Shown in pieces: positions 1-9,592 of a DNA stretch of 59,451 nucleotides. Both the position numbers and the translations under genes were made by a program. How positions within the stretch are numbered: position 1 is the first letter of the stretch; every line of letters begins with the position of its first letter. This DNA comes from Roseibacillus sp. (GTDB lineage: Bacteria > Verrucomicrobiota > Verrucomicrobiia > Verrucomicrobiales > Akkermansiaceae): assembly GCA_002686085.1 (NCBI GenBank), contig NZAC01000059.1, positions 1 through 59,451 on the forward strand. Direction: 5' to 3'. The notes beneath the pieces are model-generated. The model saw only the letters and a list, made by a program, of their open reading frames with translations, was not told the DNA's origin and did no database searches.

Positions 1-106
1 AGAGTTTTTTGCCGGTCGCGGGCTCCATTACAATGGAATCCGCGCGTAAGGCGCTCCCGGGAACCAGAAGAATGATAAGAACTATGAGGACACGTCCACG
101 CTTCAT
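1..106 (-). CDS. 5' end of a secreted protein (partial, runs off left edge)
   Basis: The reverse strand has an ATG at 106 and stays open to the window edge, giving 35 codons. The translation begins MKRGR, then a hydrophobic run (VLIVLIILLVPGSA) and a polar LRADS segment, a textbook Sec signal peptide with a likely cleavage site just after the alanine-rich end. Only the signal peptide and about a dozen mature residues are visible, so the function is unknown. It lies downstream of the esterase-like gene at 361-2274 on the same strand, separated by about 250 bases that contain an inverted repeat, so it probably has its own promoter. Confidence 0.6.
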   Translation of the reverse strand, partial: MKRGRVLIVLIILLVPGSALRADSIVMEPATGKKL

Positions 107-262
107 GCAGTGATCATCCTACTCTTCCAGCAGTCGTTCCGCCAGTTTCCTCTGCATGCACCCTACCGGCAGCTCTACTACCCCCTCATTTCGAAAAAAT
201 CCCAAAATAAAAAAATCGGCGCCTTGGGTCACGGTTGACCTAGTAACAGGCAGTTAATCAAC

Positions 263-327
263 GGAGTGAGATCCAAGGTCCTGCATTACTACAACTTTTA
301 GAACCAAGGCCTCCGCGATCTCACTCC
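263..327. repeat. 11-bp perfect inverted repeat in an intergenic gap
   Basis: GGAGTGAGATC at 263-273 is the exact reverse complement of GATCTCACTCC at 317-327, with a 43-base spacer. It sits in the 254-base gap between two minus-strand genes. No T-run follows either arm, so it is not a standard intrinsic terminator. It could be a structured leader for the gene at 1-106, a regulator site or chance. Confidence 0.5.
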
Positions 328-360
328 CTTGAGAACACTGCCTCATTTTTTGGCAACGGA

Positions 361-2274
361 TCAGGAAGAGGGCCTTTCGTCCTCCAGTTTCAAGGCAGAA
401 AGAATTGAGGAGCTCGCGGTCTTGCCGAGCAAGCTGTAGGCGGGACCAGTCCAATGAAAGCGATCTCCCTTCGCTAGATTCCTCCTTCCGGCCAACAGAG
501 CATAAAAATCACTGACCGGAACACCTGCTTCCCGCATGACTTCGTCTGCCATCATGTTGTGCCTCACGATAACTGGGTTTACCTCGGGATCGAGCCGCGA
601 GGTATCGCCCTTCCGGGTCACTGGAGTGCTGTTGGCCCATATCAATCTTGCCGACGGCAGCTTCCCCTTCAGAACCTCCACATAAGCCTTCGTCAGGGGG
701 CGAAATGTTCCTTTCTTGATTCGACCCTCACTCCACCCGTGCAATCCCATGTTAAAGTGGACCACGTCATAGGGTCCGTTCTTTTCGAGGAGATCAGCCA
801 GAAGCGCATTCGTATTCTCTGACTGCCAGTGCGGATTGACCCATGTATCAACATCCGCCACTCCCTCGAGTGATTTGATCACAGCCTTCCGGTAGCCACT
901 AAGGATGGAATCACCGATCAGGAGAACTCGCGGACGACCCGTCTTTTCTGGCTGCGCCCTGTCCACGCGCCACCCCTTTCCTTCCACCACCCTTCGCGTA
1001 GCTGGCTGCTGGGAAGCCGCCCCCGACTCTTTCCCACTGCGAATCCTGAGCATGGCCGGCCTACCTGTGACCCTCAACCTCGGAATGGTGATCAAACCTC
1101 CTTCATCCACGCGCCCATCCCCCCTCACCTTGCCAAATTCCCAGCGAAACTCTTCCCCGGGGGATAGCCTGAAACTCTGAAGGCGTCGGAGACTCACATC
1201 CGCCACCACCTCCTCGGGAATGGCAAACCGGGTCTTCAGCCTCTCTGGCGTTGCCAGAAAGAGCGAAATCTCCAGCGCTTCTGCGGTGTCCTGACGGGTT
1301 TTCCAGCGGAAGTAGCCATTAACCTGACCTGCTTCTGTGCTCTTAAGATTATCGGGCCAGGGAAGCGTATTGTTCGACGAGGCCTTCGTGAATACCGGAT
1401 ACGCTTCGTCCTTACGGACGCTCAGCCAATCAAAGGAATCAATCAGGTCATTAACCGTCTTGATCCTCTCTGAATTATTCGCGTGCCCAAAAGGCCCCCA
1501 ATATAGCATCAATGCATACCTCCGCTTCTCCATAGCCTCGAAAAACCCACCGTGACCGGCAGACCATCCATCATTCTGGGCCGAATAATTAAGGCAGATC
1601 GGTGGATCAGGAAGAACCCTTCCAGCGGGGATCTCTCTGGGAGGAAAAAAGAGACGCTCTGCAACATGCTCTACTCCTGCGGGGACATTTGCTTTGATCG
1701 CCGCAAAGACATCTCCGTGCCGCATTCCAATTCCAAGAGTCCCACTCCCACCCATGGAATTACCAGAGAGGTAGACCCTCTCCGGATCGATCTTGAAGCG
1801 CTTGATCGCCCACCGCACTGAGTCGATCACCCGCTTTTCAACAGGCATCGTGTTCCCCCCGGAATTCCTGTCTTTCAGGCCCTTATCCCGAGGATGCATG
1901 CCCCCCCACCACCAGTCTCGACGATTCTTACGGCAATCAAGATACAAGGCATAGTGATCGTCCGGCGACCGATAGATATCGTGATTTCCTACTGTCTTCG
2001 TGCAATCTACGCAGGAAAAAACATCATGGCCTGCAGAGTGCAGAACCACATAGAGCGGAGCATTTTTTGCCACTGGGTTTCGTGGATGAATGACGACCAA
2101 AGAGTCCACCTGTGGTGTTTCGTATCCCCACTCCTCCCGCACTCCATGACGGAACGTTTCCGTCTTTCGATCATTAAAGATCTTGCTACTTGAGGGCTCC
2201 CCCGGAGGCCAAACAGGCTGACTAACCGCCATTCCAGAGGCCCATAGGAGAATCAAAACACTTCGAAGGCGCAT
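361..2274 (-). CDS. Secreted two-domain hydrolase: alpha/beta-hydrolase plus SGNH/GDSL esterase
   Basis: A 637-residue protein starting at ATG with a signal peptide (residues 1-19, cleaved near AVSQP). Residues about 55-290 look like an alpha/beta-hydrolase of the feruloyl-esterase/PHB-depolymerase type: oxyanion strand YVVLHSAG (75-82), nucleophile elbow GNSMG with Ser173, and a likely catalytic His264 in PFGHAN. A beta-rich linker spans 320-415. Residues about 448-630 form an SGNH hydrolase: GDSILSGY (Ser456), NMGLHG (508-513) and DRFHW with Asp604 and His607. Both halves keep apparent catalytic residues, so two ester bonds of one substrate, such as acylated polysaccharide, may be cut. That substrate is inferred. 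It acts in the periplasm or outside the cell. Confidence 0.78.
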   Translation of the reverse strand: MRLRSVLILLWASGMAVSQPVWPPGEPSSSKIFNDRKTETFRHGVREEWGYETPQVDSLVVIHPRNPVAKNAPLYVVLHSAGHDVFSCVDCTKTVGNHDIYRSPDDHYALYLDCRKNRRDWWWGGMHPRDKGLKDRNSGGNTMPVEKRVIDSVRWAIKRFKIDPERVYLSGNSMGGSGTLGIGMRHGDVFAAIKANVPAGVEHVAERLFFPPREIPAGRVLPDPPICLNYSAQNDGWSAGHGGFFEAMEKRRYALMLYWGPFGHANNSERIKTVNDLIDSFDWLSVRKDEAYPVFTKASSNNTLPWPDNLKSTEAGQVNGYFRWKTRQDTAEALEISLFLATPERLKTRFAIPEEVVADVSLRRLQSFRLSPGEEFRWEFGKVRGDGRVDEGGLITIPRLRVTGRPAMLRIRSGKESGAASQQPATRRVVEGKGWRVDRAQPEKTGRPRVLLIGDSILSGYRKAVIKSLEGVADVDTWVNPHWQSENTNALLADLLEKNGPYDVVHFNMGLHGWSEGRIKKGTFRPLTKAYVEVLKGKLPSARLIWANSTPVTRKGDTSRLDPEVNPVIVRHNMMADEVMREAGVPVSDFYALLAGRRNLAKGDRFHWTGPAYSLLGKTASSSILSALKLEDERPSS

Positions 2275-2388
2275 TCATGAGCTTCTGCGCAAGCCAAGCC
2301 CCGTGCAACCCTTCAGGACGGATCTGCCACCTTTCTCATAAAATGCTAATTTTAAACACCTTGCATGCGAATCGACAGATGACCATAG

Positions 2389-4854
2389 GTGCACCCTCGT
2401 TTGCAGGCTCGCTCTCTGCTTCAAAAAAAAGCATTAAGGCAACGTGGATGGCTGAGCACCTCGCCTCCTCCACAATCATCCCAGCAGCAGACAATCACCC
2501 CAAGCGTGGCCAAAGACCTCTCTCCCAACACCGAAGCGGACTCTGAGACCCTCTCGCTATGCCCGCCCTTGCCTCCCACACGCTACCACGACCTCGATGC
2601 GCTGCGGGCCTTCGCCATGCTCCTCGGCATCCTGCTGCACGCGGTTCTCTCCTTCAATCAGACTCCCATCTGGCCAGCTCAGGACAACTTTCAGGACGCG
2701 AAATTCCAGACCATCAACAATTCCATCCACGGGTTCCGGATGCAACTGTTCTTCCTCGTGAGTGGTTTCTTCGCCTGCATGATGTGGCTGAAGCGCGGCA
2801 CTCTGGGCCTCATCTGGCACCGGTTCAAGCGTATCCTTCTCCCCCTTTTCGTCTTCTCTCTATTCATCATTCCGGCTCTGACCCACATGCCCAAGCTCGC
2901 AGAGCGCAAAAAAGAAGCGGCATTAGTACAGTCCAAGTCTCGGGAGGGAACGGGAAAGTCTACATTATCGATCTGGGATGCCGCAAAGGAAGGAGACCTC
3001 CGCCGTGTCGAGGACCTTATCGCTGCCGGAGCCAAGATCAACCGAGCCAAACCGGGCCTCATTCGCGCGACACCGCTTCATCATGCCTGCGCAACCGGCG
3101 AGACCGAACTGATCTCCTTTCTGCTCAATTCAGGCGCAAAGGTCGATGTTGGTGACAGCAACGGAGCTACTCCTCTGCACTGGGCGGCGCTCATGGGACA
3201 GACCGAGTCAACGCGCCTTCTTCTGAAGGCAGGAGCCTCTCCCGAACTGCAGAATAAGGACGGCGAGACTCCACTCCAGTCCGCCAACACGTCTCAGGAC
3301 CTCACTCAGATGGCGCTCTGGGTGCTTAAGATGCCACTTGAGATTGATTCTGTAATGTCTGGGCGGAGCGAAGTCAAAGCCCTGCTCCGAGGGGAGTCGG
3401 TAGGCCTCTGGACGAAACTCGGAAGCTTTTTCAACCGAAACTATCTGAGCCAGTTCTTTGGATCAAAGATCGTTCTTCATCACCTCTGGTTCCTATACGA
3501 TCTCTTCCTCCTCTGCGTCGGATTCGCTCTTCTTCTCGGACTTGCCCGAGTCCTCGGTCGGACCACAAAAGCGGTTGCATTCAAGTGCACCTCCCGCCTC
3601 GATGCAGGTGCCTTCTGGGCTCGATGGAAGAAGCCTCTCCAAAGAGCTGGGACCATTAGCAGTGCAGCTCTTGCCCTCCTCCTGATCCTCGAGACCTACC
3701 GCAGCCAGGAGGAAATGGGCACCGGGGAATTCGGGCCCCAGACAGCGGTCTTCATCAATGCGGAGCCTCTTCCCGGGATCCAAGTTGTTTCCGATGACGT
3801 TATTCGCACCCTTCGACGAAAAGGTCTGTCAGAGGAGGCTCTCTCCGCTTTGCTAGATGCTGGAATTTCCAGGACCGCTATTGAAAAAGCGAGGAGCGCG
3901 GCCTCGGACACCGGCGGGCGCCTCACGCGTGAGGCCGCTGAGCAACTGGGGTCCTCAAGCAGCCTGGGCGTGCACACAAGAATGCTCTGGAGCCACATCG
4001 GAGGTCTTCCCTCTCATCTCAGGGAGGAAGAGAACACGACCTGGCGCTCCGTCCCTCAGTATCTCTCTGACAATACGCTCGTAAGTCGAATTCCACTTGA
4101 AAACATCGCCTTCCCACCTCGTCCCGCGTGGTGGAAACTGTGGCATTACAGCATCTACTTCCTCGTCGGAGCCATTCTCTTCCGATTCCGCAGGGCGCTC
4201 AACATCCTCCGATTTACCTGGCCACTTCTCTTTGCTCTGGCCCTCATGACCTTTGCTCTCGCCCTTGCTGAAACACGCAAGAGTGCTCCGGAAGTCATAA
4301 ACTGGTTGGCCGCTTTCTTATCTCCGCTTGGAGGACTTGTGGGTAATTTCGTCGATTGGTTTAATGGAGTCGACGGAGAATCGGCCAAGGTGCGAGGATG
4401 GAAATTGACCAACACCAGCTTTCTTTTGACTACATACAGCTGGCTCATGATCTTCGCCTTCGTCGGATTCTTTAAGCTGATCTGTTCCAAGCCTCGGAAA
4501 TGGATTCGATTCATTTCGAATTCCTCCTATTGGCTCTACCTTGCCCATATGCCTCTCGTCGATGTATTGCAGATCTGGGTCAGTGATTGGGGAGCGGGAT
4601 CTGATTTCTGGACCAGGGACAACCAATGGATTCTCATATCTCTGAAACTAAGCTTTGTCACTGTGACGTCGACGGCTCTTCTTCTGGGTTCTTACTTCCT
4701 GATTCAATACACTCCTGTCAGCACGCTGTTGAACGGAAAGCGAAAGCGACTCTTCTCGGCTAAACCCGCTTCAGACGCCCCAAGCAAGTCAGGCAGCAAC
4801 AGAGACCACAAGGACTCCGATGGAGAACCCATGATTCGGACCGACACGAATTAA
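2389..4854 (+). CDS. Acyltransferase-3 membrane protein with inserted ankyrin repeats
   Basis: An 821-residue protein from GTG 2389. The start is uncertain: GTG 2506 is another option, and homology begins near residue 67. The N-terminal helices are typical of the acyltransferase-3 (OatA/NodX-like) family: YHDLDALRAFAMLLGILLHA (66-85), RMQLFFLVSGFF (117-128) and RFKRILLPLFVFSLFIIP (145-162). Between the third helix and the next family motif (HHLWFLYDL, 364-372) lies a block of about 140 residues with three clear ankyrin repeats and a weaker fourth (195-335; ATPLHHACATG, ATPLHWAALMG, ETPLQSA). A second soluble insert covers roughly 410-590, followed by five or six more membrane helices. The family transfers acyl groups onto extracytoplasmic glycans; the acceptor here is unknown. 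Standard topology would put the ankyrin block in the periplasm (inference). Confidence 0.82.
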   Translation: MHPRLQARSLLQKKALRQRGWLSTSPPPQSSQQQTITPSVAKDLSPNTEADSETLSLCPPLPPTRYHDLDALRAFAMLLGILLHAVLSFNQTPIWPAQDNFQDAKFQTINNSIHGFRMQLFFLVSGFFACMMWLKRGTLGLIWHRFKRILLPLFVFSLFIIPALTHMPKLAERKKEAALVQSKSREGTGKSTLSIWDAAKEGDLRRVEDLIAAGAKINRAKPGLIRATPLHHACATGETELISFLLNSGAKVDVGDSNGATPLHWAALMGQTESTRLLLKAGASPELQNKDGETPLQSANTSQDLTQMALWVLKMPLEIDSVMSGRSEVKALLRGESVGLWTKLGSFFNRNYLSQFFGSKIVLHHLWFLYDLFLLCVGFALLLGLARVLGRTTKAVAFKCTSRLDAGAFWARWKKPLQRAGTISSAALALLLILETYRSQEEMGTGEFGPQTAVFINAEPLPGIQVVSDDVIRTLRRKGLSEEALSALLDAGISRTAIEKARSAASDTGGRLTREAAEQLGSSSSLGVHTRMLWSHIGGLPSHLREEENTTWRSVPQYLSDNTLVSRIPLENIAFPPRPAWWKLWHYSIYFLVGAILFRFRRALNILRFTWPLLFALALMTFALALAETRKSAPEVINWLAAFLSPLGGLVGNFVDWFNGVDGESAKVRGWKLTNTSFLLTTYSWLMIFAFVGFFKLICSKPRKWIRFISNSSYWLYLAHMPLVDVLQIWVSDWGAGSDFWTRDNQWILISLKLSFVTVTSTALLLGSYFLIQYTPVSTLLNGKRKRLFSAKPASDAPSKSGSNRDHKDSDGEPMIRTDTN

Positions 4855-5344
4855 TTGCGTGACGTCATGAATTAACTTTTTAGACGCGCTTTAATGCCCC
4901 ACCACGGCCTCTAGAGCACGGGTCAAAGCTGGAAACTCGCAGCAGGACAGGAGCCGATTTACCTTTCCGCGAAAGGGTGAAACACTCGATGAACACCCTC
5001 AGAAATCTTGGCTGATGAACGTGACTATGTATCACTCTGATCAATGATAGCATCGAACTTATGAATTATCGCGGATTGAGGCCTTACACTATTATATAAG
5101 GGTGAAACTCTGCACCAGCATGCGCCTTGGCGTCCACCCCCTCCCGAGTAGCCCCGCCGCCGCATATCTCTCCTCGTCCTCAGTGGAGAAAAAAAACTCT
5201 CCCCCGGGAATTTGCGGGTGGAACCCCGATAGAGAGGGCGCCCACGACTCGAATGACGCTCAAATGTCCGGCACCCACGCTCAGTTACCGCACACACCCT
5301 ATCGTGGCATTGCCTCCCTGAGCTGGGCTCTGGTAACAGAAAGA
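4855..5344. other. 490-base intergenic region, no gene recognised
   Basis: This gap separates two plus-strand genes. The frame of the downstream gene stays open upstream to GTG 5102, but the translation there is low-complexity and unlike a protein, and a clean signal peptide starts at ATG 5345. The region has a TGACGTCA palindrome near 4860-4867 and an AT-rich stretch near 5090-5100. I recognise no RNA gene, riboswitch or clear terminator, and assume it holds the promoter for the surface-protein gene. Confidence 0.4.
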
Positions 5345-7399
5345 ATGAAAGTATTCCTATTCGTCTTATTTCTTTTTCTTGCCCTCCCCTTGATTACTCC
5401 GCGCCTCTTTGGCCAAAGTCTGACGAATGATACCTACACTCTGAGTCAGGGAGAGACCCTGGTTGCGGATGGAAACGAGACTCCGGGCATTCTTGAGAAC
5501 GACTCGTTTTTGCCCGGCCAATCGCCTGCGGTAGCATGGGTGAAGGAGCAGCCACAAAATGGAAGCCTGATTCTGAATGAGAACGGAACATTCAGCTACC
5601 AGCCGCGGCCCAATTTTTCAGGGACAGACGCATTTAGCTACCGTGCTTCACTCGGGAACCCGTTAACAGTCCTCTCATCGCGAACAAATTGGCGAGCTTT
5701 CAGCCCTATGGACGGACGCCCACCAGCCCTAGATACTCCGGGATTTAATGAAACTTGGAACACTCTTGCCTTCAACATCCCAAGATCGTGGGTACGCGCT
5801 CGAGGACTAACCGGTTATGGCATGTTTGGTGATTCCAATAACGGCAATGGAATCATTTCCGGGGGTATTCCGCCTGACACGAATCTTGGACTTCCCATGA
5901 ATGGACGACGGTATACAGCCTACATGCGCACCGTCTTCAGCGTGGGCGAGTCCGGAACTTATCGAATAAGTGCAGCATTGAGGAGAGACGATGGAGTCAT
6001 TGCCTACCTCGACGGCAAAGAGCTTTTCCGGTCCTTTGAACCTGGGGCCCTTACCGCTAAAACCGCCCCGGGGGGCTACTTCCTAATGGTAGAAGGCAGC
6101 AACCTCTCTTACGCGTTTGGGCCCGGTGAAACCGCCCAGAACGTGATAGACGTGGATGGCGTGGAACTTTCAGAAGGAGAGCATTGTTTCGCTATGTCGA
6201 TCCACAATGCTCAGGCCTCCAACCAGCAAAATGGGGCTTCCAGCTCCGACCTCGGGGTTCAGCTCGACACTCTTCAGTTGACCAGGACAGAACAGGCCGA
6301 GGTATCAATCGAGGTTCTACCCAACCAAGGCACAGTTACTGGTGAGCCCGACTGGTTCAGCATGCAACCTGATGCAGTCTTAAACACGGCGGACAATAAC
6401 CGCAGTCTTTACTCTAATGACGGCTTATTGGATGAGAGCGGCTCCCCTTACCTTGAGATCTTAGAACTGCAAATTGATGATTCACAGGCAGAGGGCACTA
6501 TCCTCAGCGCAGACCCCCAAACTGGAAATTTTCAATTTGAACCCACGCCAGACTTCGAAGGCCTGACCCTCCTGACCTATCGGGTAACGACAGAAAGCGG
6601 CCAATCTGCTCCCATCGATTTAATCATATGGGTTTCAAGCTCAGCTCCGTCGACCGATAGCGCTCCGCACTCCATCTCTGTTGGCTCATCGCAGCAGTCG
6701 AATTTACTCCTGCCCATACCATTCTCAATTCCCGCTGCCCGCATCGTCACCCAACCTGAAACAGGCACAGTCACGGTAACAAGCTTACGCGGAAATACCC
6801 CCGGCTGGTATGCTATTTACTCCGCACCGGTGAATACAAATTACCTTCCAAGAACCGGATCAAATCAGTTCATCGTTGAATTTCTCCCCATAGCGAACAG
6901 ACCCACTTGGATCCGGCTCCCTGTCCAAATAAACCTCATCAGTCCGATGCAAAACTGGCGAACGAGAACTTTCAATCAAGGACAGCTTGCAGATACATCG
7001 ATCAGTGGCGCTCTCGCAGATCCCGATCAGGATCACTACTCCAATCTGATGGAATATGTTTTCAACAGCAATCCTCTCGACTCCGAAAGCAGCCCATTCG
7101 CTCCTTTAACCATAGTCGGCAGAGGTTCCGATGTGGTAGTCACCACCTTCCAGCAGAATCTCCCCGCAGATACCATGTGCGAACTTCAGATCAGGGGGCA
7201 CAACGACCAAAACTGGATAACGATCGGAGCCAACTACGGACATCCCAATCCTGCATTCCGGACGGGGTGGTTTACCAATATTGGACGAGGAAACCAGTCG
7301 ACACTACCTCGCGATCGGTCAGCCGCAATCTACCGTTATCGTTTCAGCTTATATCCATGGGTCACAGATGTCCCTGAGGGGCAGCCCCTAGATCAGTAG
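5345..7399 (+). CDS. Secreted surface protein with cadherin-like (Big_9-type) domains
   Basis: A 684-residue protein. I chose ATG 5345 because MKVFLFVLFLFLALPLITP begins a clear signal peptide; an earlier GTG in frame (5102) adds 81 residues that do not look like protein. Residues 30-110 form a cadherin-like/Big_9 repeat ending in NGTFSYQPRPNFSGTDAFSY. Residues 115-330 hold a PA14-like beta region (YRISAALRRDDGVIAYLDGKE). A second cadherin-like repeat follows, ending FEPTPDFEGLTLLTYRV. The C-terminus has DPDQDHYSNLMEYVFNSNPLD, the calcium-binding-like segment common in large exported Verrucomicrobia proteins. The likely role is adhesion or substrate binding at the cell surface. No catalytic motif is seen. 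Confidence 0.75.
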   Translation: MKVFLFVLFLFLALPLITPRLFGQSLTNDTYTLSQGETLVADGNETPGILENDSFLPGQSPAVAWVKEQPQNGSLILNENGTFSYQPRPNFSGTDAFSYRASLGNPLTVLSSRTNWRAFSPMDGRPPALDTPGFNETWNTLAFNIPRSWVRARGLTGYGMFGDSNNGNGIISGGIPPDTNLGLPMNGRRYTAYMRTVFSVGESGTYRISAALRRDDGVIAYLDGKELFRSFEPGALTAKTAPGGYFLMVEGSNLSYAFGPGETAQNVIDVDGVELSEGEHCFAMSIHNAQASNQQNGASSSDLGVQLDTLQLTRTEQAEVSIEVLPNQGTVTGEPDWFSMQPDAVLNTADNNRSLYSNDGLLDESGSPYLEILELQIDDSQAEGTILSADPQTGNFQFEPTPDFEGLTLLTYRVTTESGQSAPIDLIIWVSSSAPSTDSAPHSISVGSSQQSNLLLPIPFSIPAARIVTQPETGTVTVTSLRGNTPGWYAIYSAPVNTNYLPRTGSNQFIVEFLPIANRPTWIRLPVQINLISPMQNWRTRTFNQGQLADTSISGALADPDQDHYSNLMEYVFNSNPLDSESSPFAPLTIVGRGSDVVVTTFQQNLPADTMCELQIRGHNDQNWITIGANYGHPNPAFRTGWFTNIGRGNQSTLPRDRSAAIYRYRFSLYPWVTDVPEGQPLDQ

Positions 7400-7901
7400 A
7401 GAGGGGACATCCCACTCCCTCGAAAATGACGGGATCAGATAGGGATAAGAACGGACATTTGCTCCGCCTCTCACCCCCCGATCTCCCTCGGGTGGGCCCC
7501 GCTAATACTGGGGACATCCTGTGGAGAAGCCTTAATGTGAGTGACACACTTCGGCAAATATCTGCTACGCCTTCCAGAGCACATCGCGGCGAACACCATC
7601 GTAGGTGCTGAGCAACCATGAGCCTCTTTCCTTCTCCCGTGCTTACCTCAGTAACCTTACCACAAATAAAGCCCCGCTAACCGTACGAACCCGCCGCCCT
7701 TACAATCCTTCCCGGCTCACTACAATTGCACGCTAGGCGCCTAAGTCCCCTACCCGTTCATTCGACGAGCCGGGTCCGAGAATTCATCCGGCTCGACCCT
7801 AAGCTCTGAGTGAATCCTCGCGTTTTCAGTTACACACAGGGCATTACTGGGGCGCACCTCGTGACTTGCAGACGCTCCATCTTGAGTGGTAGGACTCGGG
7901 A
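7400..7901. other. 502-base intergenic region with one hairpin
   Basis: There is no convincing gene. The only clear structure is CGAGCCGG (7766-7773) paired with CCGGCTCG (7788-7795), an 8-bp perfect stem with a 14-base loop. No T-run follows on either strand, so it is a poor intrinsic terminator. Short open frames here lack coding character. Confidence 0.4.
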
Positions 7902-8351
7902 GTGAAGAAATTAGTCCTGCTTCATGCTGCCATCCTCGTTACTGGGTGCGGCGAGAAGAAATCTACCCCAGCAACTCTCATCGCCCCTTCCCAGCCAGAG
8001 CCTCTCGTGGACAAGGCTATGTTGGACCTCGACGCCGTTCCTGCACTTGCGGCTGCCCTTGAGGAAACAATCGAAGAAGGACCGGAAGGCGACTTCATTG
8101 TAAAGGGAACCGATACCCTGTACTCAGGCGTCTTTTACAAGGTAGATTCCATCAGTGGCGAGCAGGTCTATATCGTTGCAAATATTAAGGACGGCCAGTT
8201 TGAGGGACCTTCAATAATGTATCGTTCCAACGGGTCGAAAGCCGGCGAAGTGGAGCTCCAGAATGGAACGCCTGTGGAAGGATCCGAGCAATACTGGAAT
8301 AGCAAGGGCCAAAAGGTTGACACGCAGGAAGAGGCCCTCGATAGCCAATAA
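7902..8351 (+). CDS. Small lipoprotein, MORN/YwqK-like
   Basis: A 149-residue protein starting at GTG 7902 with a GGAG-like site just upstream. MKKLVLLHAAILVTGC is a lipoprotein signal with the lipidated cysteine at residue 16. After an acidic linker, residues 85-140 contain two weak MORN-like units (VNIKDGQFEGPSIMYRSNG-type and QNGTPVEGSEQYWNSKGQK-type), as in proteins annotated as YwqK-family antitoxin-like. No toxin partner is adjacent, so an antitoxin role is not supported; a membrane-anchored protein of unknown function is the safer reading. It converges with the gene at 8468-9442. Confidence 0.6.
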   Translation: MKKLVLLHAAILVTGCGEKKSTPATLIAPSQPEPLVDKAMLDLDAVPALAAALEETIEEGPEGDFIVKGTDTLYSGVFYKVDSISGEQVYIVANIKDGQFEGPSIMYRSNGSKAGEVELQNGTPVEGSEQYWNSKGQKVDTQEEALDSQ

Positions 8352-8467
8352 CTTACTCTTCCCACCCTGCTCCTCGAGTCTTGAGAGCCATCGCATAGCC
8401 CCTTTGTTCATTCAGCTGATCTCATGTGATCCATTGAGACTTTCTAGGAGTGACTCTCGCGCCTCCC

Positions 8468-9442
8468 CTACTTCTTCCCTGCAAGAATCTCTCCTAGATT
8501 TTTTACCACTTTGGGCGACGGCAGGCCCCTCTTCTTCGTAACCAACAAGACGAAGTTGTCTGCCAGGATTTCCTCTGGATGAATCAGGTAACTCGTGTTC
8601 TTACCGACTTGCTTAAAGAAGCCCCTCACCTCGCCCACGTCCAAGAGCTTCGGTGTCGCTCCTTCGAGGATCACTTTCACGCTTTTCCCATCTGCCCCGC
8701 GCTTCACGACCACCAGCTTAAACTGGAGATAGCGAAAGAACTCCCCACCGCTTTCCGGGTCGTACTTTTCCTCCTTCGAAAACAGAATAGGAATGACCCA
8801 TTGCTCCTTCCCTGCGACTTTCACCTTCAAGCAATGCTCATTACGCGGCGCATCTGGATTAGTCAGCTTTCGTAATGCCAGCTCCTCTGGAAACACTAAC
8901 TCCTCGCACTTTTCGAAGCCTATGGCCGCATAGCACCTGTCTCGAAGTTCTTCATTTGCACGTGACAGCACGTGGAACAGCTCATGGCAAAGCACCCGCT
9001 GCACCCCCGAAGGTCGTCCTTCCAGAAACTTCTCCGGAAACACAATCGCGTTCGCCCGGGTGTAGGCAGCGTTCCCCTCTTCCTGCCCCGTCGTCTTGAT
9101 CAACCAGATCTTCTCTGGAAACGGCAAAGCCATCTTCCTCAATGTCTCTTCCACGCCCTCCATTGCCAGATACACCTTTTCTTTCTCTGCCTCTTCCCAC
9201 GCCAGCACGGCCTTCCCCACAAATTTCAAATATTCCCGCTCCGAGACCACCTGGTCCGTCTTCAAACGCGCCGCACGATCAAATGGACTCATCCGCTCGA
9301 CGTAATCATCTCGACTCGTCAATACTCGCTCCCCTTCCTCCACAGTGGCAAACGACAAGGTCGTGCTCCCCAGCCTTACCTCTCCCCAGCCATGACCCGT
9401 TAAAGCCAACAGCGTTGCCACAATAGTCGCAGACCTTATCAC
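8468..9442 (-). CDS. Secreted HExxH metallopeptidase-like protein
   Basis: A 324-residue protein with a GTG start and a signal peptide (residues 1-20, TIVATLLALTGHGWG). Residues 152-158 read CHELFHV, an HExxH zinc-binding motif (His153, Glu154, His157) in a helix after QRVL, which suggests a gluzincin-type metalloprotease fold. The third ligand is not certain; Glu164, Glu165 and Glu177-Glu180 are candidates. The C-terminal 120 residues are beta-rich and contain the conserved-looking LIHPEEILADNFVLL. No family is recognised beyond the motif. It is exported, so any activity would be periplasmic. It stands alone between convergent and divergent neighbours. Confidence 0.6.
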   Translation of the reverse strand: MIRSATIVATLLALTGHGWGEVRLGSTTLSFATVEEGERVLTSRDDYVERMSPFDRAARLKTDQVVSEREYLKFVGKAVLAWEEAEKEKVYLAMEGVEETLRKMALPFPEKIWLIKTTGQEEGNAAYTRANAIVFPEKFLEGRPSGVQRVLCHELFHVLSRANEELRDRCYAAIGFEKCEELVFPEELALRKLTNPDAPRNEHCLKVKVAGKEQWVIPILFSKEEKYDPESGGEFFRYLQFKLVVVKRGADGKSVKVILEGATPKLLDVGEVRGFFKQVGKNTSYLIHPEEILADNFVLLVTKKRGLPSPKVVKNLGEILAGKK

Positions 9443-9481
9443 CCCTTGAAACTAGCTGAACTGTCCACCCTGCACCACTCA

Positions 9482-9511
9482 GATTCTCTCCCTTACAAAA
9501 GTGGGAGAATC
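9482..9511. other. Hairpin upstream of the HExxH gene
   Basis: GATTCTC at 9482-9488 pairs with GAGAATC at 9505-9511, and the stem can be extended by two further pairs including one G-T. It lies 40 bases upstream of the GTG at 9442 on the minus strand, so it could sit in the 5' leader or at an operator. No T-run follows. Confidence 0.3.
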
Positions 9512-9592
9512 GCCGATATCTTTACAGTTCAGTTCCCGGCACCTTGACCTGCTCGCCCTATTGCTTTTCGAGAGCCTCAGTAAATTCTACCC

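Noticed and set aside
2559-3155. 198-residue plus-strand frame over the acyltransferase gene
   Set aside because: Different frame of a clear family member; composition is arginine/proline-rich as expected for a shadow.
5102-5344. In-frame extension of the cadherin-like protein to GTG 5102
   Set aside because: The translation lacks protein character and a full signal peptide begins at 5345.
7766-7795. Hairpin considered as an intrinsic terminator for the surface-protein gene
   Set aside because: No T-run follows and it is about 370 bases past the stop; kept only as an unassigned hairpin.
7902-8351. YwqK-like antitoxin in a toxin-antitoxin pair
   Set aside because: The product is a lipoprotein and no toxin-like gene is adjacent; the MORN-like match alone does not show a toxin-antitoxin system.
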